Positions 1 to 9,093 of a DNA stretch of 64,000 bases are shown piece by piece. The notes beneath the pieces are model-generated. The model was not told the DNA's origin and ran no database searches. It saw nothing but the letters and a program-made list of their open reading frames with translations. How positions within the stretch are numbered: the stretch's first letter is position 1; each line of letters begins with the position of its first letter. The stretch is from CAVQCA01 sp963763115. GTDB taxonomy: Bacteria; Pseudomonadota; Gammaproteobacteria; UBA9214. The translations under genes were made by a program, and so were the position numbers. The stretch spans positions 1 to 64,000 of the forward strand of contig CAVXNM010000062.1 in the NCBI GenBank assembly GCA_963763115.1, in the 5' to 3' direction.

Positions 1-2
1 CC

Positions 3-632
3 CTGGACGCGGGCACCCGCGTGGCGCGCTTCATGCTGCAGGACATGATCGGCAACCTGATCCCGGCGCTGGGGCGCACCAGCTGGACTCCCGGCGTGCT
101 GCTCACCAGCGCGGTGGTGGTCTCCGCCTGGGGCTACTTCCTGTACATGGGCACTATCGATCCGCTCGGGGGCATCAACAGCCTGTGGCCACTGTTCGGC
201 ATCTCCAACCAGATGCTCGCGGCAATTGCCTTGTGCGTGGCGACCACCATCCTGATGAAAAGCAAGCGGGCTCGCTATGCACCGGTGACCGCGCTGCCGC
301 TCGCCTGGCTGGTCACCATCACCAGCGCCGCGGCCTGGGAAAAACTCTTCAGCCCGGAACTGCGCGTCGGTTTTCTCGCGCACGCGAACGACCTGGCCGC
401 GAAGCTCGCCGGCGGCGCGGTCGCCCCGGAGAAGATCGCCCAGACCCGGCAGATCATCTTCAACGACCACCTGAATGCGGCGCTCACCCTGCTCTTTCTG
501 GTGATCACCTGGGTGCTGGTACTGGATACGCTGCGGGTCTCTTACCGCGCCGCCACCGGGCGCGTGCACCCACCGCTCTCCGAGGCGCCGCACATCCCCA
601 CGCGGCTGGTGGAAGACTGGGTGCGAGACTGA
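3..632 (+). CDS. cstA: Carbon starvation protein A, C-terminal part
   Basis: This is the 3' end of a CstA-family inner-membrane transporter, known for peptide or pyruvate uptake under carbon limitation. The reading frame is open from base 3, so the start lies outside the window. Visible hydrophobic segments include VLLTSAVVVSAWGYFLYM and a C-terminal LTLLFLVITWVLVLDTL segment. The stretch around SLWPLFGISNQMLAAIAL is typical of the family. The stop overlaps the ATG of the next small gene (TGATG), as in the widespread cstA-ybdD pair. Recognised from sequence character only; the exact substrate cannot be told. Confidence 0.9.
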   Translation: MDAGTRVARFMLQDMIGNLIPALGRTSWTPGVLLTSAVVVSAWGYFLYMGTIDPLGGINSLWPLFGISNQMLAAIALCVATTILMKSKRARYAPVTALPLAWLVTITSAAAWEKLFSPELRVGFLAHANDLAAKLAGGAVAPEKIAQTRQIIFNDHLNAALTLLFLVITWVLVLDTLRVSYRAATGRVHPPLSEAPHIPTRLVEDWVRD

Positions 633-817
633 TGCGCGGACATACACTGAAAAAGTTATGGCGTTTGCTGCGCACCCTCAGCGGCGACGACGCCTACGAG
701 CGCTACCTGGCGCACTGGCGCGCGCAGCACGCGGACGAGGGCGCGCCGCTCGACCGCAAGGCTTTCTTCAAAGCCGAACAGGAACGCAAATGGAACAGTA
801 TCAAACGGTGTTGTTAA
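632..817 (+). CDS. YbdD/YjiX-type small protein next to CstA
   Basis: A 61-residue protein whose ATG shares bases with the cstA stop, indicating translational coupling. It has the family features WRLLRTLSGDDAYERYLAHW and a basic, Arg/Lys-rich end. Small proteins of this family (YbdD, YjiX) sit directly after CstA or BtsT and are needed for transporter activity. The frame is also open upstream, but the overlap with cstA makes the ATG at 632 the sensible start. Confidence 0.85.
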   Translation: MRGHTLKKLWRLLRTLSGDDAYERYLAHWRAQHADEGAPLDRKAFFKAEQERKWNSIKRCC

Positions 818-1371
818 ACCCAGGCAAGACGCTGTGCGCCGCCCTCCTCGGCCTTGCCCTGGCGTTGCTGACGGGCGCGGGACTTACCCCGGTGCAGGCC
901 GCGCCGGCTATCAAGCCGCTCTCCACCGCCGTCATCAAGTCCACCACCGGTCTCTGTCTGCGCGGGAAAACCTGTCATGTCGACAAGGCGGGGGCCTGGA
1001 TTCCGGATCAGGACGTGGCCATCGTCGCGGCATCCATCGCCGAACAGGTCGATGTGGCGCTGTACGTCGATATCGAGATCAGCACCAAACCCGAGATGTA
1101 CCAGTGCAATGAGGCGGACGCCACCGGCTGCATCTTCCGTACGAAATACTCGGGTCCGGGTCTCTACGTCTACGGCGCGACTTCGGGCAACACCTACCTC
1201 GGCTCGAATGTCACCACCACCAACATCACCTTCCCGGCCGGCTATGGCATCGTGGTCAAGAAAGGCGTCCCGGTCTATGTTCACCTCGACGTGAGGAACG
1301 GCAGCCTCATCGATCTCAAGGTCGACCAGGATGCCTGGCTCTACTACGTGTCGCTCGACCGGCATGAGTGA
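790..1371 (+). CDS. Secreted protein of unknown function
   Basis: A 193-residue protein that I do not recognise. Residues 1-37 look like a Sec signal peptide: a short N region, a hydrophobic core CAALLGLALALLTGAG, then an AxA-like site at VQAAP. The mature part is rich in beta-prone residues and Gly/Thr/Asn (GLYVYGATSGNTYLGSN) and has four Cys that could form two disulfides, suggesting a small beta-sandwich exported to the periplasm. The ATG at 790 overlaps the end of the preceding gene by 28 bases. It also overlaps the following acetyltransferase gene, so the group is probably one transcript. Confidence 0.7.
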   Translation: MEQYQTVLLNPGKTLCAALLGLALALLTGAGLTPVQAAPAIKPLSTAVIKSTTGLCLRGKTCHVDKAGAWIPDQDVAIVAASIAEQVDVALYVDIEISTKPEMYQCNEADATGCIFRTKYSGPGLYVYGATSGNTYLGSNVTTTNITFPAGYGIVVKKGVPVYVHLDVRNGSLIDLKVDQDAWLYYVSLDRHE

Positions 1372-1966
1372 CGTACCCGCTTATCGGCCGGCAACCGCGG
1401 GCGATAGTCGTTTCATCGCCGAAATGATCGACACTTCCTCCGATGGCATCGCGCTCATTGAATGGACCGAAGCGGCGCAGGCGGCCGGCGACCTGACAGC
1501 GCTGGATATCGGCGCCGGGATATACGCCTCGGAAGCGGGCGATTACAGTTACCGGAACTGTTGCGTAGCGGAGGTGGCGGACAGGCGGACCGGCATGTTG
1601 CTCGGTTTTCCGATGCCTGCAAGGGATCCTTCCGATGTCGTGTCGCCACCGCCGTTTGACGGTACGGATGTGTTCGCCCCCTACAAATACCTGGAAGCGC
1701 CCGGCACCTGGTATATCTGCGGCGTGGCGCTGCTCCCGGAGTTCCGTGGGCGCGGTATCGGCACGGGGCTGATGCAGATGGCCCGGCAACAGGCTCGGCA
1801 GCACGGCTTTAGGCAGCTGAGCCTGGTGGTCTTCGAGCAGAACGCAGCCGCGGTACGTCTCTACCGGCGACTGGGATATGAAACCATCAAACGCGCACCC
1901 ATCATCCCGCATCAATTGATTCGCGCCAGCGGTAATGCCATGCTGATGGTGGCTCCGACTTCCTGA
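1364..1966 (+). CDS. GNAT-family N-acetyltransferase
   Basis: A 200-residue acyl-CoA-dependent N-acetyltransferase. The acetyl-CoA pyrophosphate loop is visible as EFRGRGIGTGLMQMA (about residue 126), preceded by the beta-strand WYICGVALLP and followed by LSLVVFEQNAAAVRLYRRLGYE, the usual motif B region. The substrate is unknown. ATG 1364 overlaps the previous stop by eight bases; a longer in-frame start at 1331 lies inside the previous gene and is less likely. Confidence 0.85.
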   Translation: MSDVPAYRPATAGDSRFIAEMIDTSSDGIALIEWTEAAQAAGDLTALDIGAGIYASEAGDYSYRNCCVAEVADRRTGMLLGFPMPARDPSDVVSPPPFDGTDVFAPYKYLEAPGTWYICGVALLPEFRGRGIGTGLMQMARQQARQHGFRQLSLVVFEQNAAAVRLYRRLGYETIKRAPIIPHQLIRASGNAMLMVAPTS

Positions 1967-2272
1967 GGACAAGGGTCCCAAAGGACGGCCTGCGACCCGT
2001 TTAAGACACTCCAGATTTTCACCTGCGTCTACAGCACCATCATTCCTCAAGGAGATGCGGAAGCGTTGGTTGCCCGTCAAATTATATTCCAGGCGCAGTA
2101 AATATACGGTCCATCACCCCGCTCTTTGTCCACCGATTCATGCGCGAATAGATGCTATGCCAGTTACCAAAGCTTCTCGGAAGAACTCGCCACTTCAAGC
2201 ACGGTTGCAGTTCGCGTAATGTTTACGGGACGTCAGTGTTCTAACTTCTCACTTCTTTCATGTTTCCCCATC
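1967..2272 (+). other. Intergenic gap between converging genes
   Basis: No convincing gene, RNA or strong terminator hairpin was seen here. The open frame beginning near 2126 runs into the antisense of the GH94 gene and has no family resemblance. Confidence 0.5.
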
Positions 2273-5200
2273 TCAACCCAACCGCACCTCGATGCGATAC
2301 TGTCCACCAGCCTCGGGCAGGGTGATGCGCACGGCGCCATCAGTGACCTGCACGTCGCGACCATCGAGACGGGCGGCGATCACCTGCCGGCCGCCGTGTG
2401 GATTGTCGACGACGATCTCGCATTGCGTCACCCCGTCGGGCAAACGGTAATACAGGCGAAACCCGGGCCAGTCTGCCGGGATGCAGGGACTGATCAGGAA
2501 GGTTCTTCCCTGCGTCACGCGCAGGCCGATTACCGACTCCAGCGCCGCGCGGTACAACCAGCCGGCGGACCCGGTATACCAGCTCCAGCCGCCGCGGCCG
2601 ACATGTGGCGGTTCGCCATAAACATCCGCCGCCACCACATAGGGTTCCAGTCGGTAAACCGCGACCCGCTCCGGGGTGGCCGCATGGCAGACCGGACTTA
2701 GCATCTCCAGCACGCGCGCAGCGCGCTCGTTGCGCCCGAGGCGCGCCAGTGCCATCACCACCCAGCAGGCCGCGTGGGTGTACTGCCCGCCGTTCTCGCG
2801 CACGCCGGCGACATAGCCCTTGATGTAGCCGGGATCATGCGGGGTGTCGACGAAGGCCGGTGTGAGCAGACGCACGATGCCGTCGGTCGCCGAGATCAGC
2901 TGATCCTCTACCGCGTCCATCGCCTGCGCCGCCCGGGTGGGCGGCGCCGCACCCGAGAGCACCGCCCAGGACTGGGCCAGGGCGTCGATGCGGCACTCCG
3001 GGTCACCCTCGCAACCGAGCGGCGTGCCGTCATCGTAGTAGGCGCGCCGGTACCAGGCGCCATCCCAGCCGTTTTCCTCCAGGGCATTTCCAAGACGGGC
3101 GCGGTAGTCATAGTAGCGGGTGATACGTGCCCGATCGTTGCGGTGCTCGCACAGCGGCAGGAAGTCGCCGAGGATGCGGTACAGGAAAAACCCGAGCCAG
3201 ACGCTCTCGCCGCGCCCTTCCCTTCCGACGCGATTCATGCCGTCGTTCCAGTCGCCGGTGCCCATGAGCGGCAGGCCGTGCACGCCGCGCGTGAGTGAGC
3301 GATCGAGGGCGCGGCAGCAGTGTTCGTAAAGGTCGGCAGCTTCATCGCCGGTATCGGGCTTAAGGTAGGTCTCGTCCTCGCCGGGTTCCAGCAGCCGCGC
3401 GCTGAGAAAGGGCGCGCGCTCCTCGAGGATGGCAGCATCACCGGTGACCTCGAGGTAGTGGCAGGTGACATACGGCAGCCACAGCAGGTCGTCCGAGAAA
3501 CGGGTGCGCAGGCCGCGTTCCATAGGGGCGGGATGCCACCAGTGCAGCACGTCGCCCTCGACGAACTGGTGTGCCGCGTGCAGCAGTATCTGGGCACGAG
3601 TCAGGTCCGGGCGCACGCCGGTGAGCGCCGCGGCGTCCTGCAGTTGATCTCGGAAGCCGTAGGCTCCGCCCGACTGGTAGAAGGCCGAACGCGCCTGAAT
3701 ACGGCAGGCGAGGTTCTGATACAACAGCCAGCCGTTCAGCATCAGGTCGATGGCCGGCGATGGCGACTCGATGCGCAGGGTAGCAACCAGCCCGGCCCAG
3801 AAATCCCGGGCTTCCTCGAAGGCAGCCTGCACCGCCCCCGGTGCGCGGTAATGCGCGGCCAGCCGAGTCAGTTCGTCCTCGTCCAGGCATTCCCCGAGCA
3901 GAAAGGCGCACTCGACCGTGTGTCCCGGTCCCAGGGTAAATTTCAGCTGTTGTGCGAAGCACGGCTCCAGCCCGGCGCCGCAGGCACCGTCCAGCCGTGT
4001 TCCCGGGCGCAGGCCGGCCGGGTCCGAAGGGTCGCCGTGGCGACCGATGAAGGAGCTGCGATCGCAGGTATGAGTGGTATATTCGAGCTCCGTTCCGTTC
4101 ACCACCGCACAGGCGAAGGCGATGCCGCCGGCGAATTCGCCGGCCTCCGGGTTGACGGCGCGCAGCAGTTCCCGCCCGGCATCGAAAGTGGGAACCACCG
4201 GGCTCGGCGAGGCCGGTAGGGTACCCAGCACCAGGCGTTGATAGGAGAAGACGGAGAGATGCCGGGGCCCGGCGCCGCGGTTTGTCAGACGCAGGTGCAG
4301 GATACGGACCGGGTCATAACGCGGCACGAACAGCGTGGTCTCCTGGTCAAGGTCGTCGTGTCGGCAGCTGAAGCGGCTGTAACCGAAGCCGTGGCGCGCC
4401 TCGTAGTCGCCCGGCGCCGGCCGGGGACCGGGCAGCGGCGACCAGAACTCACCGCTGGCCTCGTCACGCAGGTAGCAGGCCTCGCCGTGCGGATCGGTCA
4501 CCGGGTCGTTGTACCAGGGTGTCAGCCGGTTCGCCTGGCTGTTGCGCGCCCAGGTGTATCCGGCGCCGGTTTCGCTCACGATAAAACCGCAGCGCTCGTT
4601 CGACACGACATTGATCCACGGCAGCGGCGGACGGCGCAGCGACCCACCCTGCCAGGGCAGACGCACCACATATTCGTCGCCGGCCGGTGTGAACCCCCCG
4701 TAGCCGTTGAAGGCCAGCAGACCGGCAGCCTCGTCATCGGTCGGAGTCTGATCCGTCCGCACCGATGACACCGGAACAGCAGAATCACCGACCATCGGCG
4801 ATGACCACAGCGCGGCGGCGGCGTAATAAGGCTGCAACAACTGCAACGCCTCGGAGCGCCCTTGCGCCGTCCCGGTCAGAAACTGCAGTTCCGTGCTTTC
4901 GCCCGGCGCCAGTTCGATCACGGTGCGCAGACTCATGACCGCATCGAGCACATTGCCGACGTTGCCCGACAGGGGTTCGGTACCCAACAACGCGGCCGGA
5001 CGCCCCGGTGAGCCGCCACGTCCGAGAAAGCGCATCCGGTCGGTCTCCCATTCGCGTAACGGCGCACCGACGAGGGCATGCACCAGCCACGGCCAGCGCT
5101 CGTGCGCCGCGCGCGGCCGGCGGCGGGCGAGCAGCGCGCCATGCTCATCATCGCGTTCGGTCTGGACGAACAGCTTGGCGAAGGCGGGATGGGCGTCATC

Positions 5201-5644
5201 GGCGCCGGCAGGATAGAGCACCACTTCCAGGTAGCTGGTCACCTCGATACGGCGCTCCCGCGACGAGGCATTGTGCAGTTCGATGGAACGCAACTCCAGA
5301 TCCGCGTCATCCGCCACGCTTACCTGCAGGCGCGCCGCGATGCCGTCATCTTCCCGCTCCAGCAGGAAACTCCCGCCGGCGGCCTCGGTCCGGTAGACAC
5401 CGGCCGGAGTGCGTGTCGGCTGGTAGCCGAGCGACCAGAACCGCCCGTCATCGAGGTCGCGCAGGTACGCAACGGTGCCGATATCGTCCTCGACAGGATC
5501 GGCGTGCCAGCGGGTGAGCGCGAGACCGTCGCAGGATGACACGCCGCTGCCGGTGTCGGAGACCAGCACCTGATAGCGCCCGTTCGAGAGGCGGTGCAGG
5601 GTCGCGGGTGCGGCGTTCGGGTCGGTGCAAGGATGTGTGCTCAT
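2273..5644 (-). CDS. GH94 glycoside phosphorylase-type protein, NdvB C-terminal-like
   Basis: A 1123-residue cytoplasmic protein with the layout of the C-terminal half of cyclic beta-1,2-glucan synthases (NdvB), without the glycosyltransferase part. Two carbohydrate-binding beta-domains are visible: one near residue 20 (LSNGRYQVLVSDTGSGVSS) and one near residue 355 (FIVSETGAGYTWARNSQANR). An (alpha/alpha)6 catalytic domain follows, with GTGDWNDGMN carrying the presumed catalytic Asp, and with GGAYGFRDQLQDA and GDVLHWWHP. Stand-alone GH94 proteins of this size include 1,2-beta-oligoglucan phosphorylases, so phosphorolysis of a beta-glucan is the best guess. No signal peptide is seen. The neighbouring glycosidases and GH1 enzyme fit a glucan-use block. 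Confidence 0.85.
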   Translation of the reverse strand: MSTHPCTDPNAAPATLHRLSNGRYQVLVSDTGSGVSSCDGLALTRWHADPVEDDIGTVAYLRDLDDGRFWSLGYQPTRTPAGVYRTEAAGGSFLLEREDDGIAARLQVSVADDADLELRSIELHNASSRERRIEVTSYLEVVLYPAGADDAHPAFAKLFVQTERDDEHGALLARRRPRAAHERWPWLVHALVGAPLREWETDRMRFLGRGGSPGRPAALLGTEPLSGNVGNVLDAVMSLRTVIELAPGESTELQFLTGTAQGRSEALQLLQPYYAAAALWSSPMVGDSAVPVSSVRTDQTPTDDEAAGLLAFNGYGGFTPAGDEYVVRLPWQGGSLRRPPLPWINVVSNERCGFIVSETGAGYTWARNSQANRLTPWYNDPVTDPHGEACYLRDEASGEFWSPLPGPRPAPGDYEARHGFGYSRFSCRHDDLDQETTLFVPRYDPVRILHLRLTNRGAGPRHLSVFSYQRLVLGTLPASPSPVVPTFDAGRELLRAVNPEAGEFAGGIAFACAVVNGTELEYTTHTCDRSSFIGRHGDPSDPAGLRPGTRLDGACGAGLEPCFAQQLKFTLGPGHTVECAFLLGECLDEDELTRLAAHYRAPGAVQAAFEEARDFWAGLVATLRIESPSPAIDLMLNGWLLYQNLACRIQARSAFYQSGGAYGFRDQLQDAAALTGVRPDLTRAQILLHAAHQFVEGDVLHWWHPAPMERGLRTRFSDDLLWLPYVTCHYLEVTGDAAILEERAPFLSARLLEPGEDETYLKPDTGDEAADLYEHCCRALDRSLTRGVHGLPLMGTGDWNDGMNRVGREGRGESVWLGFFLYRILGDFLPLCEHRNDRARITRYYDYRARLGNALEENGWDGAWYRRAYYDDGTPLGCEGDPECRIDALAQSWAVLSGAAPPTRAAQAMDAVEDQLISATDGIVRLLTPAFVDTPHDPGYIKGYVAGVRENGGQYTHAACWVVMALARLGRNERAARVLEMLSPVCHAATPERVAVYRLEPYVVAADVYGEPPHVGRGGWSWYTGSAGWLYRAALESVIGLRVTQGRTFLISPCIPADWPGFRLYYRLPDGVTQCEIVVDNPHGGRQVIAARLDGRDVQVTDGAVRITLPEAGGQYRIEVRLG

Positions 5645-5691
5645 GAGTAATCCCGTGATGAAAATTTATCTATTTTCAGTTGGAAATCGTT

Positions 5692-5776
5692 TTCACCGCA
5701 GAGACGCAAAGAACGCTGAGTATTTAATTTTTTTCTTTATCGAATTCCTTTGCGAACTCTGCGTCTCTGCGGTGAA
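5692..5776. repeat. Dispersed inverted-repeat element, copy A
   Basis: An 85-bp palindromic element whose 16-bp ends (TTCACCGCAGAGACGC and its exact complement) face each other around an AT-rich centre. It lies in the gap between two same-strand glycosidase genes. Four related copies occur at 20450, 40370, 43651 and 51949. It has no coding capacity and looks like a non-autonomous or REP/MITE-like repeat. Confidence 0.85.
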
Positions 5777-5784
5777 TTCTTCAT

Positions 5785-8700
5785 TTACGTATAAACGCCG
5801 ACAATGACCTCGGCCGGGAATGTCCTGATACACACCTCCCGCCGGGTAAAATCCGTAGTCGGCACACCGTTCATCCGCACTTCCCGCAGCGGCCCGTCGC
5901 CAGGCGGTGCGAACCGGAAACCGCCGGGCGGCAGGTCGTGTTCCCCGCCCAGGCTCAGATGCAGGGCGCCGTCCGCCGCGCGGCGCAACCGCAGCTCGAG
6001 GCGACCGTACCAGGTCGGCAGACCGCTGACCGCGACCTCCCCCGCCGCCAGCCATTCTTCGGGTATGCCGGCGGCAACCACCAGCGAGCGGTCCGCCTCG
6101 CGTTCGAAGGCGAACAGGTCACGGAACACGAGCACATATTCGGCGCCGATCCAGCTGTGCGGCAGATCGCCCTGATGACCCGGTGTGCGTGGGTCGCGCC
6201 AGGCGATCTCGGGCCACTGGTTCCAGGCCGGCGGACGGCGCTCTGCCAGGAAGAAGCGAGCCAGTTGATGCACCTCGCGGCGCCGCCCGAGGCGCAGCAG
6301 TGCACCGATGATGCGTATCTCGTAGGGCGTGTAGTTGATCCAGGGCACCTCTCCGGCATGCATGGCGCGGAAGCGTTCGAGGAACCGGTCGAAGGTCACC
6401 TGAAGCGCCGCGGCCGGTAGGTTGCCAGTTTCGTCCACCAGGGTGAGCGCGTTGGCGACGGCGGTCGGGTCCGGATCCGCCCACTCCACCGAACCGGGCA
6501 GAAAGTCGATGCCGCGCGTGGCCATGACATGCTGCAGAGAGGCGCAGAGCGTGGCGCGGAAATCCTCGTTCAGGGCGGCGAGCCGGGCGGTTTCCTCCGA
6601 CTCGCCCATGACCTGCGCCAGCGCGGCGGCGTCCTTGAAACCGCGCAGCGCCCAGAAATCGTCCCAGTAGGCGTGCACCGGGTGGGCGAGATAGCCTTCG
6701 TGGCTGACCGACTCGGGCAGCAGGCCGTAACAGGCCAGTTTGTCCGCTTCGCGATAGGCAGGCGTGAGCCGTTCGCTGCGCAACTGTTCCAGGTAGGCGA
6801 CCGCCAGGCGCACCGCCGGCCAAAGCTCCTCGACCAGGCGGCGGTCGCCGCTGAAGCGGTAATAGTCCGCGATCGCGAAAATGAACTCGCCATGGCTGTC
6901 ATGCTCGGCCAGCCAGTCCGGTCCCTTGCGATCCACGCAACAGGGGACATTGCCGTCGGCACCCTGGAACCGGGCATACCAGCGGATGAACTCCCCGGCC
7001 TCGGTGCTGCGACCCATACGCAGCAGCGCAGCGGCCATGACCGCGCCGTCGCGGATCCAGGAACGGGTGTAGCGGCGCGGACCAGGCTGCAGCGACGGTC
7101 CGTCGCGATTAATCAGGATGTGCGCCGTCGCGCTGCGGCAGCACTCCAGGTACGCCCGCGCCGGCGGCGGCACCATGAAGTTCACCGTACCGAGCCGCTC
7201 CGACCACTCACGCACCGCCGACTCGAACCGCTCCGCTCCGGCGCACCCTGCCGGCAGCAGCGCCGCACCGGGGTCGACCGGTCCGAAGGGAATGGCAAGG
7301 AAGACCTCCTCCACGGCATCGGGTCCAACGTCGAGATCGAAGCGCAGCGCGCCAGAGGCGTAACCGAAGCCATCGCTCACACCGGAGTCCGGCGGCAGTC
7401 CGCCGTCCGAGAGGTAATCGGTGATCGGGCCCTGGTCGAAGGCCGCGGCGCCAAAACCATCGGCCGGGCGCAGCGGGATCACCGCCCTGGTGCCGTTCAC
7501 CCACACCACACCGTCACGGTAGTTCAGTTCGCGCACCGCGCTGACGCCACCGAGTCCCTCGAATTCCTGCCAGGTTGGTGTAACCTGCAGCGGGCGCACG
7601 GCGCTGAACAGCGTCACCGTTCGGCGGGCACCCGGGTTCTGCACGCGGTAACGGACATAGAGTACGACACGTCCGGGCGCACCGGCGGCGAAGGCGGTGG
7701 TCATCAGCCGCAGCTCGGCATGGCGCCACACGGAGGACGGCAGCGGCAGGCAATCGCCCTCCAGATCCTGGGTAACGGCGACGTCGGCCCAGGCAATCAG
7801 CACACCGTCCACGTACACAAAGGGCTCCAGGGAAAAACTGCCACGGTCGACTTCCAGCAGACCGTCCTCGTTGAGCAGCGCCGGTACTGCGCCATCGGGG
7901 ATGTCCACGGGCGTCCAGTAGGTCTGCTCGCGGTATAGCCACCGGGGATACTGCCCGCGCGCACCATGAGCGGCCACCTGATGGAAGAACGCGTTGATAG
8001 AGCGCGAGAAATCGAAGGGCTGCACCTCCACGGCGACGATACCAGGGCAGTCCGCGGCGCCGACCGCCTCGACCTCCAGCCGCAGGTAGCGCGACGCGCC
8101 GTTGGGTAGATAGACATAGCTGCGCTCCCCGGCCGAGCGCGGCGCCGTGTACAGGGGGAGCCACCGGCTGCCGTCGTTCGAACCCTGCAACGTGAAGCGC
8201 CGTTCCCGGGGCACGGACGTCCAGTGCAGGATCAGGCCGCCGTATTCGCGCAGCTGACCGAAATCGATCTCCAGCCACGCGGGCCCGGGGCCGGGCCCGC
8301 CGCGCCAGCTGGTGTCCGGGCGGCCGTCCATGGCGCGGGCGGGTTCGTGCCCTGGCAGAGCACCCGAGGCCCGCAGCCGGGGCGGCGCGTACACCGTGCG
8401 ATCTTCAAGTCGCAGGTCGGCAATCCAGAGCGTCCCCCGACCGCCGGGGCCGGCCGCCACGGCGAACTCAATGGCGCCGATTTCGGCGGGAGCGCCCCCC
8501 CCGCCGGGCCCCAGGCGAAATCGATCCGGTTGCCCGGGATGCACAGCGTACGCCAGTCCGCGGAGAAGTCGAAGGCGGCATCCTGATAACGCCAGACGTT
8601 GACACCGGCCGGATCGACGAGTTTGAATTCGAAGGTGTTCGGCGGGGCATCCGCGCGGACGGCGAGGTGAAAGGCAAAGGTCTCCGGCAGGGTGAAGTCG

Positions 8701-8870
8701 AAGGGTTTGCGGGCAACCACGAAGCCGCCGCTGCTCCCGAAATCGAAATCCAGGCGCATGGCCTGGCCATGGGGGCCCGGTTCGGGGGTGATGTCCAGCC
8801 GCGCCTGGCCCGAAGTCACGGGCATCCAGTCGGAGAGATCGGTGAATGCATCCAGCAACCGGGTGTGCAT
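5785..8870 (-). CDS. Discoidin-domain six-hairpin glycosidase, interrupted by one frameshift
   Basis: Two overlapping frames together encode about 1028 residues. The N-terminal frame (ATG at 8870) runs through a beta-sandwich region as far as PGNRIDFAWGP. The second frame continues from PAEIGAIEFAVAAGPGG to the stop at 5785. The switch lies at a run of eight C (eight G on the coding strand) near 8495-8502, and one extra G would join the frames exactly. Following domains are an F5/8 type C (discoidin) module (ARAMDGRPDTSWRGG, then RYLRLEVEA) and a C-terminal (alpha/alpha)6 region (RSWIRDGAVMAAALLRMGR, LPHSWIGAEYVLVFRDLF) like glucan-debranching or GH94/GH63-type folds. No signal peptide is seen. 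The break may be a sequencing error, slippage, or a real mutation. Confidence 0.75.
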
Positions 8871-9093
8871 GTTGGCAACCTTATGAAGACATGATGGCAG
8901 ATGCAGGGCATCCGCCCGGGAAAACGCCCGGCGATGGTACCGGAAATCTCCTCTCGGCGGTTTTTCGTGACAAGGCTATACTGGCAGCCGCCCGAAGTCA
9001 CCGGCCCACTTGCTCAACTGTCACACACATGCACAGGTATCAACCCCCCAGCTCAGAATTCCACGGCTTGCCGGAAGCCCCGTCCCGTCATCC

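Noticed and set aside
2126..2701. 191-residue plus-strand open frame at the end of the GH94 gene
   Set aside because: Most of it is antisense to the GH94 coding sequence and the rest has no resemblance to a known protein.
6529..7938. 469-residue plus-strand open frame
   Set aside because: It runs antisense to the discoidin glycosidase, is rich in Arg/His/Gln/Gly and shows no domain. It is a shadow frame of a GC-rich gene.
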